A DNA stretch of 48,795 nucleotides, taken from assembly GCA_964464435.1 (NCBI GenBank), contig CAYXGE010000003.1, forward strand, positions 1 through 48,795, in the 5' to 3' direction. The notes under the pieces are model-generated. The model did not search any database, was not told the origin of the DNA, and was given only the letters and a program-made list of their open reading frames with translations. A program made the position numbers and the translations under genes. This document shows, one piece after another, positions 44,129-48,795 of this stretch (positions are counted from its first letter, which is position 1; each line of letters opens with the position of its first letter). This DNA is from CAYXGE01 sp964464435. Lineage in GTDB: Bacteria > Pseudomonadota > Gammaproteobacteria > Burkholderiales > Methylophilaceae.

Positions 44129-44947
44129 ATGACACTTATTCCAGAAATTAAGCCACAGCAATCTATTGAGTTGCTTAAAGAACTCCATATTCTTACGCGC
44201 GATGGAAAACTCAACCAAGATACACGACGTAAACTTAAACAGGTATATCATTTATATCAGTTTATAGAGCCCTTGTTGCAAGATGTCATGCAATCAAGTC
44301 AAGCGCCAATGCTAGTTGACCATGGCGCTGGTAAATCCTATTTGGGTTTTATTTTGTATGATTTATTTATGAAGGCTTATGATAAAGGCAGAGTTGTGGG
44401 TATTGAAACCCGTGCCGATTTGGTCGATAAATCTAAAGCCTTGGCTGAAAAACTTGCGTTTGATCGTATGACTTTTCATCATTTATCGGTTGAAGAGGCC
44501 ATACATGCAAATGAATTGCCTGAACAGGTGGATATTGTCACTGCCTTACATGCTTGCAACACCGCAACCGACGATGCTATTCAGTTTGGTTTGCAGAAAC
44601 AAGCAAAGTATATGGTGTTAGTGCCATGCTGTCAGGCAGAGGTGGCTGAAGTGCTTAGAAAGAACAAAGCACAATCTTTGGCAAAAACTCCGCTATCTGA
44701 GCTATGGCGACACCCGATTCATACCCGTGAATTTGGCAGTCAAATTACTAATGTGTTACGTTGTTTGCAGCTTGAAGCGCATGGTTATCAGGTGACCGTT
44801 ACTGAACTGGTGGGTTGGGAGCATTCTATGAAAAACGAACTCATTATTGCCAAGCGTACCCAGCAACCGAAGCACAGCGCACAAAAGCGATTAACGCAGA
44901 TGCTTGAGTTGCTAAATTTACAAGAGTTAGAAAAAAGATTTTCATAA
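44129..44947 (+). CDS. Class I SAM-dependent methyltransferase
   Basis: A 272-residue protein. N-terminal helices (1-65) precede the SAM domain: motif I MLVDHGAGKSYLGFILYDL (about 70-88), acidic residue in VVGIETRADLVDKS, post-motif VTALHACNTATDDAI and VPCCQAEVAEVL. The HACNTATDDAI and PCCQ blocks recall the methyltransferase family related to eukaryotic GSTCD/TRMT13-type proteins, which suggests an RNA or protein target, but this is inference. Divergent from ylqF, 72 bases apart. Confidence 0.8.
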   Translation: MTLIPEIKPQQSIELLKELHILTRDGKLNQDTRRKLKQVYHLYQFIEPLLQDVMQSSQAPMLVDHGAGKSYLGFILYDLFMKAYDKGRVVGIETRADLVDKSKALAEKLAFDRMTFHHLSVEEAIHANELPEQVDIVTALHACNTATDDAIQFGLQKQAKYMVLVPCCQAEVAEVLRKNKAQSLAKTPLSELWRHPIHTREFGSQITNVLRCLQLEAHGYQVTVTELVGWEHSMKNELIIAKRTQQPKHSAQKRLTQMLELLNLQELEKRFS

Positions 44948-45041
44948 TTTAATCTCAAGATTTACGTCATCAAACCTTCATTTTTCTTTCTTTTAACCGT
45001 CATTATCAGTAGAGATAATGCACGTATCAAAAGGAGAATAT

Positions 45042-45227
45042 ATGAACTTAATGATGAGAAAAATCACCATTGGCTTGCAAGCGGGTCAAAACGCCATGCA
45101 ATATTTGTTTGGAAATACAGAAGTAGAAGTGAATGAGGCAGAGTGTTTGGGTGTTGGCGCGGTAATGCCAAATGATTTGTCTGCCAATACCTTGTTTGAA
45201 ATGGTGCCCCCTACAAATCTTTGCTAA
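45042..45227 (+). CDS. Small unknown protein, 61 residues
   Basis: ATG 45042 is preceded by AAAAGGAG at 5-base spacing, a very good ribosome site, so I prefer it to the ATG at 45018. The product begins MNLMMRKITIGLQAGQNAM and ends VPPTNLC. It has no transmembrane segment, two cysteines (one C-terminal) and no recognised domain. Separated by 94 bases from the methyltransferase and 52 from the next gene. The good ribosome site argues for a real gene. Confidence 0.6.
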   Translation: MNLMMRKITIGLQAGQNAMQYLFGNTEVEVNEAECLGVGAVMPNDLSANTLFEMVPPTNLC

Positions 45228-45279
45228 TCTAAACTAAGCCCTTATAATTTAGGCTATTTCAAACATGAGGTAGCACTGA

Positions 45280-45711
45280 ATGAATCGACTTTGTTTGTTG
45301 GTATTAATGTTGGTATTGGTTAATCAATCAGCATTTGCAGTACAGAAAAAATTTATAGGCCAAGATTACAGCGGTGTATATGATTGTGTGGGCGATGATG
45401 CCCACGAAGGTAAATATACAGGCACTGTCACGTTGGCTATCAAACCAGAACATAGCTACAAAAAATATGCGAGCTATGATTTCAAACTAGAAGTGCCTGG
45501 TTATGGCACATATCTGGGTCAGGCTGCAGGTAATGGCAACCACCTCGCCATGCATTTTGCACTCACTGATCAAAGCACAAAAGATTATGGAACAGGTATT
45601 GCCGTGTTTAAAAAGAACAAACGCGGTAGATTAAGTTTTCATAAGTTTTATTATGAGCCAGAATTTAAAGGCGGCAATACAGGGGTTGAAGACTGTACCA
45701 AAAGAAAATAA
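45280..45711 (+). CDS. Secreted/periplasmic protein of unknown function
   Basis: A 143-residue protein with a signal peptide (MNRLCLLVLMLVLVNQSAFA). The mature part is rich in beta-type residues (YSGVYDCVGDDAHEGKY, YDFKLEVPGYGTYLGQ) and has two cysteines (YDC and EDC) likely to form a disulfide joining the ends. No family recognised. An AGGTA ribosome site is 7 bases before the ATG, and a clear terminator follows 37 bases after the stop, so it is probably the last gene of its unit. Confidence 0.75.
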   Translation: MNRLCLLVLMLVLVNQSAFAVQKKFIGQDYSGVYDCVGDDAHEGKYTGTVTLAIKPEHSYKKYASYDFKLEVPGYGTYLGQAAGNGNHLAMHFALTDQSTKDYGTGIAVFKKNKRGRLSFHKFYYEPEFKGGNTGVEDCTKRK

Positions 45712-45748
45712 ACAAATGCTTTAATGTAAATTAATGTGATGTATTGTG

Positions 45749-45776
45749 AAACCCAGTTTAAAAAGCTGGGTTTTTT
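45749..45776 (+). terminator. Rho-independent terminator
   Basis: AAACCCAG and CTGGGTTT pair over 8 bp around a 9-base loop and end in a run of six Ts. It closes the unit containing the secreted unknown protein. Confidence 0.85.
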
Positions 45777-45834
45777 CTTGCATGATATTTAAATATAGCG
45801 TTGAATAGTCACATAATATTCAAGAGAACACATC

Positions 45835-46647
45835 ATGGCACAATTTGAACAATATCAAGTCAACCCAAAAACATTTGCCCTTAAAAATTTTAAAACTGAT
45901 GATAAATCAGAGCGCATGCCCACCAAAGCGCAAGACGCAGAAGAGCTCACGCGGTTATCAACAGAAATTAATGCATTACAAGATATTTTGCATGCTGAAG
46001 GCAAACGCAAACTCTTATTGATTATTCAAGGTATGGATGCCAGCGGTAAAGATGGCACGGTGCGGCATGTGCTAAGAGAATGCGACCCATTAGGTGTGCG
46101 TCTAGCCAGTTTTAAAGCGCCAAGTAGTGAAGAGTTAGCCCATGATTACTTATGGCGTGTGCATCAAGTTGTGCCGAAAGCAGGGGAGTTAGTAGTATTT
46201 AATAGAAGTCACTATGAAGATGTATTAATCGTTAAAGTTCATAACTGGATTACAGAAGAAGAATGTCAGCGCCGCTATCAACAGATTAATGATTTTGAAA
46301 AACTGTTGGCAGAAACTGGCACTACCATTATTAAATGCTTTTTGCATATCTCAAAAGCTGAGCAAAAAGTACGCATGCAAGAGCGTTTAAATGACCCCAC
46401 TAAAACTTGGAAATTTAACCCCAATGATTTAAAAGAGCGCGCTTTATGGCCGCAATACATGCAAGCTTATGAAAATGCGCTTAAAGCAACATCCACCAAG
46501 TATGCGCCTTGGTACGTGATACCTGCAGATTCAAAAACCAACCGTAATCTGCTCATTTCTAGAATTTTGCTTAATACGCTTAAAGCAATGAAACCTAAAT
46601 ACCCAATTGCGCCTTCCGAGTATAAAAATATCATCATTGAAGACTAA
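45835..46647 (+). CDS. ppk2: Polyphosphate kinase 2 (class III-like PPK2)
   Basis: A 270-residue single-domain PPK2. Walker A IIQGMDASGKDGTVRHVL (about 63-80), Walker B region FNRSHYEDVLIVKVH, and the lid RMQERLNDPTKTWKFNPNDL. It transfers phosphate between polyphosphate and nucleoside mono- or diphosphates. The single domain and length of 270 fit the class III type that handles both AMP and ADP; the assignment is by similarity. Cytoplasmic. Monocistronic: a terminator lies upstream and a 190-base spacer downstream. Confidence 0.92.
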   Translation: MAQFEQYQVNPKTFALKNFKTDDKSERMPTKAQDAEELTRLSTEINALQDILHAEGKRKLLLIIQGMDASGKDGTVRHVLRECDPLGVRLASFKAPSSEELAHDYLWRVHQVVPKAGELVVFNRSHYEDVLIVKVHNWITEEECQRRYQQINDFEKLLAETGTTIIKCFLHISKAEQKVRMQERLNDPTKTWKFNPNDLKERALWPQYMQAYENALKATSTKYAPWYVIPADSKTNRNLLISRILLNTLKAMKPKYPIAPSEYKNIIIED

Positions 46648-46837
46648 ATGCGATTTGGCAAGTCAATTGATGGTAAAAAAACAACGGGTTTAGTAACTAA
46701 CAAACACTTTAAAATAATTGTCATCCATACTTTTAAAGAATCTGTTAATATTCGTTAATAATTTAATTAAAAATTGTTAAGTGCCTTCAGCACAAAACAA
46801 TAATAGTGGGTTGGAGTTTTTTAAAGGGGAATACGCA

Positions 46838-48795
46838 TTGACGCATGCCAATGCTTATTGTGGTGGTCGCCTAAGACAGGCAAGAAATAATAGTCAAATT
46901 GGGAGTTGTTTAACTCCTGCGGGTGTTCGACCCTCATCGATCTCGCAAGCAATACGCTTCTTTATTTCCCTTATTTTGTTTTTAGTTATCAATTGCCAAG
47001 TTTATGCGGGAACGCATGCCGCTGGAGATAGCCCAACCACAGGTAGGGAAAAATATACAAGTAATGTAAGTACATTAAATCCTGCACAATCTGTTACCAC
47101 TTGCAGTAGTGGTTCCTGCCATTCCAACACCCCAAATACAAGTATTAGATTTCCAGATTTTTCAACAATTGCAAACTCTGCTTCAGACCTCATTAATCAG
47201 CTTCAGAATAATCCAGTTGGGTTAGCTAATATGGGGGGTGTAGGGGGGGAGCGAGTTAATGCTGCAATAGTGAACGCTGCAAGCTTATCAGCTTATTTTG
47301 CCTCTACTTTAGCGCCTCAAGTTAATAGACCGTCTAATATAACCCTTAACCCAGGGGATTCTTATAATCAGGCTGTTACTGCTCCAACTGGAAGTGATTA
47401 TTTAGTGTCATCAACACAATATGAAGTGATTAATGGTCTCTCGCCAAATCAAAGATTGCCAAGTGGTATTAGTATTTCTGGTAGCCCAGGTGTAGCGGCA
47501 GCATTTTCAGGTAGCATACCTAGCAATAACACAACAGTACGAGGTGCATTTAGCGTTACATTTAGAGCAAAAAATACTAATGCGGGCACTTCCACTGTAA
47601 TAGATGGCCCTACACAAACCTTTACGATTACTGTCAACGCAGCACAAATAATTAATTTTGTTGGTGCGCCACCCACCATAAAATTTAATGGCACAGGCGA
47701 GGTAACCGCTACAGGGGGCGGATCAAGTAATAATGTCACATTTACGCCAGCTGACCCTAACCAATGTACTGTAACTGGAACCAGAAAAGTTGGAAATGAG
47801 TTTATTGCAACGGTAAGAGGAGAGGCAGTGGGAACAAGTAATTGCACAATACGCGCCAATCAAATTGCTGATTCAGCCAATAACTTTTTAGCTGCAACGC
47901 AAAAAGAAATCACTTTTAGCATTCTTAGGGCAGACCAAACCGTTAATTTTACCGCGCCTACGGGTTTGGTTGTAGGTAATACACCAACGCTAAGTGCAAC
48001 TGTCAATAATACTGAAACAGGTTTACCTTCAGGCTTAGCCGTTACTTTTAGCACTACGCCATCTAACCCAATATGTGATGTTGTAGGGACTACTTTAACT
48101 GCTAAAGCTGCAGGGACTTGTACGGTGACAGCTAGCCAAGCAGGAAATACAAACTTTAATGCCGCAACGCCTGTTGTTAGAGATATTGTGATCGGTGCAG
48201 CTAATCAAATAATTGATTTTACTGCACCTACAGGTGTGGTTGTAGGCAACACACCTCCGCTAAGTGCTACAGCAATTAATAACGCAACAAGTTTACCTTC
48301 AGGTTTAGCCGTTACTTTTAGCACCACACCATCTAACCCAGTTTGTGACGTTGTGGGCACTACGTTAACTGCTAAAACGGCGGGCACATGTTCGGTGACA
48401 GCTAGCCAAGCAGGAAATACAAACTTTAATGCCGCAACGCCTGTTGTTAGAGATATTTTAATCGGCAAGGCCAATCAAACAATTGTATTTGATCCTGCAC
48501 CTTTAATTGTGGTTGGCGGCACTGGCATGGTCAGCGCGAGAGGCGGTGATTCATCTCAGCCAGTTCTGTATACAACTGCAAGTGGTGCTTGTTCAGTTGC
48601 AAATACATCTACAAAAGTGGGTGACAGATGGCGAGCAGTAGTCACTGGGCAGTCATCAGGAAGTTGTGCAATTACTGCTACACAAGCGGGTGATGATAAT
48701 TTTAATGCCGCTAGCCCAGCTAATTTAGCACCTTTTAGTGTTGGGATTGGCTCGCAAACCATTACTTTTGGTGCGTCACCAACGCTAGCTGTCAA
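46838..48795 (+). CDS. Large secreted repeat protein with cytochrome-c-like N-terminal domain (3' truncated)
   Basis: A frame with no stop from 46838 to the window end (652 complete codons). TTG 46838 has AAAGGGGA seven bases upstream; no other start with a ribosome site is present. Residues 1-37 are unusual and basic (MTHANAYCGGRLRQARN); a signal-peptide-like helix follows (about 38-57, RFFISLILFLVINCQVYA). Residues about 58-155 look like a small cytochrome c: CSSGSCH (CX4CH) at about 89-95, a Met at about 132 (ANMGGVGG), and NAASLSAYFAS as the closing helix. From about 165 on are Ig-like beta-rich repeats. Secreted; C-terminal anchor not seen. Confidence 0.8.
   Translation, partial: MTHANAYCGGRLRQARNNSQIGSCLTPAGVRPSSISQAIRFFISLILFLVINCQVYAGTHAAGDSPTTGREKYTSNVSTLNPAQSVTTCSSGSCHSNTPNTSIRFPDFSTIANSASDLINQLQNNPVGLANMGGVGGERVNAAIVNAASLSAYFASTLAPQVNRPSNITLNPGDSYNQAVTAPTGSDYLVSSTQYEVINGLSPNQRLPSGISISGSPGVAAAFSGSIPSNNTTVRGAFSVTFRAKNTNAGTSTVIDGPTQTFTITVNAAQIINFVGAPPTIKFNGTGEVTATGGGSSNNVTFTPADPNQCTVTGTRKVGNEFIATVRGEAVGTSNCTIRANQIADSANNFLAATQKEITFSILRADQTVNFTAPTGLVVGNTPTLSATVNNTETGLPSGLAVTFSTTPSNPICDVVGTTLTAKAAGTCTVTASQAGNTNFNAATPVVRDIVIGAANQIIDFTAPTGVVVGNTPPLSATAINNATSLPSGLAVTFSTTPSNPVCDVVGTTLTAKTAGTCSVTASQAGNTNFNAATPVVRDILIGKANQTIVFDPAPLIVVGGTGMVSARGGDSSQPVLYTTASGACSVANTSTKVGDRWRAVVTGQSSGSCAITATQAGDDNFNAASPANLAPFSVGIGSQTITFGASPTLAV
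47639..48748 (+). repeat. Tandem ~90-residue Ig-like repeats within the secreted protein
   Basis: Four units start at 47639, 47930, 48200 and 48470, and a fifth begins at about 48749. Each opens with an [AG]-x-Q-x-[IV]-x-F motif and carries two cysteines (for example CDVV..GTC). Units two and three are 270 bases each and nearly identical: 65 bases match perfectly (48123-48187 and 48393-48457). Confidence 0.85.

Noticed and set aside
46838..46960. Cyclic di-GMP riboswitch or tRNA-like element
   Set aside because: There are small hairpins and a GTTCGA loop, but I cannot match the conserved core of any known class and the frame is coding.
47449..48795. Several minus-strand open frames
   Set aside because: They are antisense to a continuous plus-strand frame with a signal peptide and repeats, and mirror its repeat pattern.
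1..48795. CRISPR array, prophage or transposase
   Set aside because: No regular spaced repeats, phage structural genes or transposase motifs were seen.

Overview
The window looks like a draft scaffold from an AT-rich betaproteobacterium, most likely a methylotroph of the Methylophilaceae. The case rests on an exosortase-B type exopolysaccharide locus with the epsD-E-F-G-xrtB-epsI order described for the methanolan locus of Methylobacillus, together with a betaproteobacterial-style tRNA-Arg 3' end. Betaproteobacteria is fairly secure; the family is an inference. Three 100-N runs are scaffold gaps. The first is false: the same 55 bases flank it on both sides.

Region 1 (1-5913) opens with the tail of an unidentified gene. 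A tight six-gene operon follows: an ExbB-type proton channel subunit with a secreted DUF2341/LamG-like front end, two ExbD proteins, a TonB-like protein, a porin-like outer-membrane barrel and a secreted coiled-coil protein. Together they look like a complete proton-driven envelope machine with its own outer-membrane partner, and this is my best candidate for an undescribed system.

Region 2 (5937-32797) is the exopolysaccharide/exosortase locus. It holds a CAAX-protease-like membrane protein, the EpsL barrel, a candidate sigma-54 promoter beside a palindrome, and then EpsD, EpsE, EpsF, an EpsG with a degenerate P-loop, exosortase B and EpsI. After these come a flippase fused to a pyruvyl transferase (revealed by closing the false gap), a tandem pair of polymerase/ligase-like membrane proteins, five family-4-like glycosyltransferases, one family-2 glycosyltransferase, an FkbM methyltransferase, a secreted clan GH-A-like glycosidase broken by two gaps, galE and the initiating undecaprenyl-phosphate sugar transferase. 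The genes together cover lipid-linked initiation, chain assembly, flipping, polymerisation, length control, export, trimming and decoration. No PEP-CTERM exosortase substrate is visible.

The locus ends at a 3' fragment of tRNA-Arg(CCT) (about 32843-32891), which looks like an integration scar. Its orientation predicts an intact tRNA-Arg to the left, so the exopolysaccharide locus may sit inside a genomic island.

Region 3 (32932-46647) is mostly ordinary chromosome: a YkgJ-type protein, uup and rep (minus-strand operon), a diguanylate cyclase, a MEKHLA protein whose start codon lies in a perfect 18-bp inverted repeat, a Ser/Thr kinase with a cyclic-nucleotide-binding domain, dhaL-dhaK, an aldo/keto reductase, ylqF, a methyltransferase, two small unknown proteins and a class III-like PPK2.

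Region 4 (46838 to the end) is the start of a large secreted protein with a cytochrome-c-like domain carrying an unusual CX4CH motif, followed by tandem ~90-residue repeats. It continues past the window.
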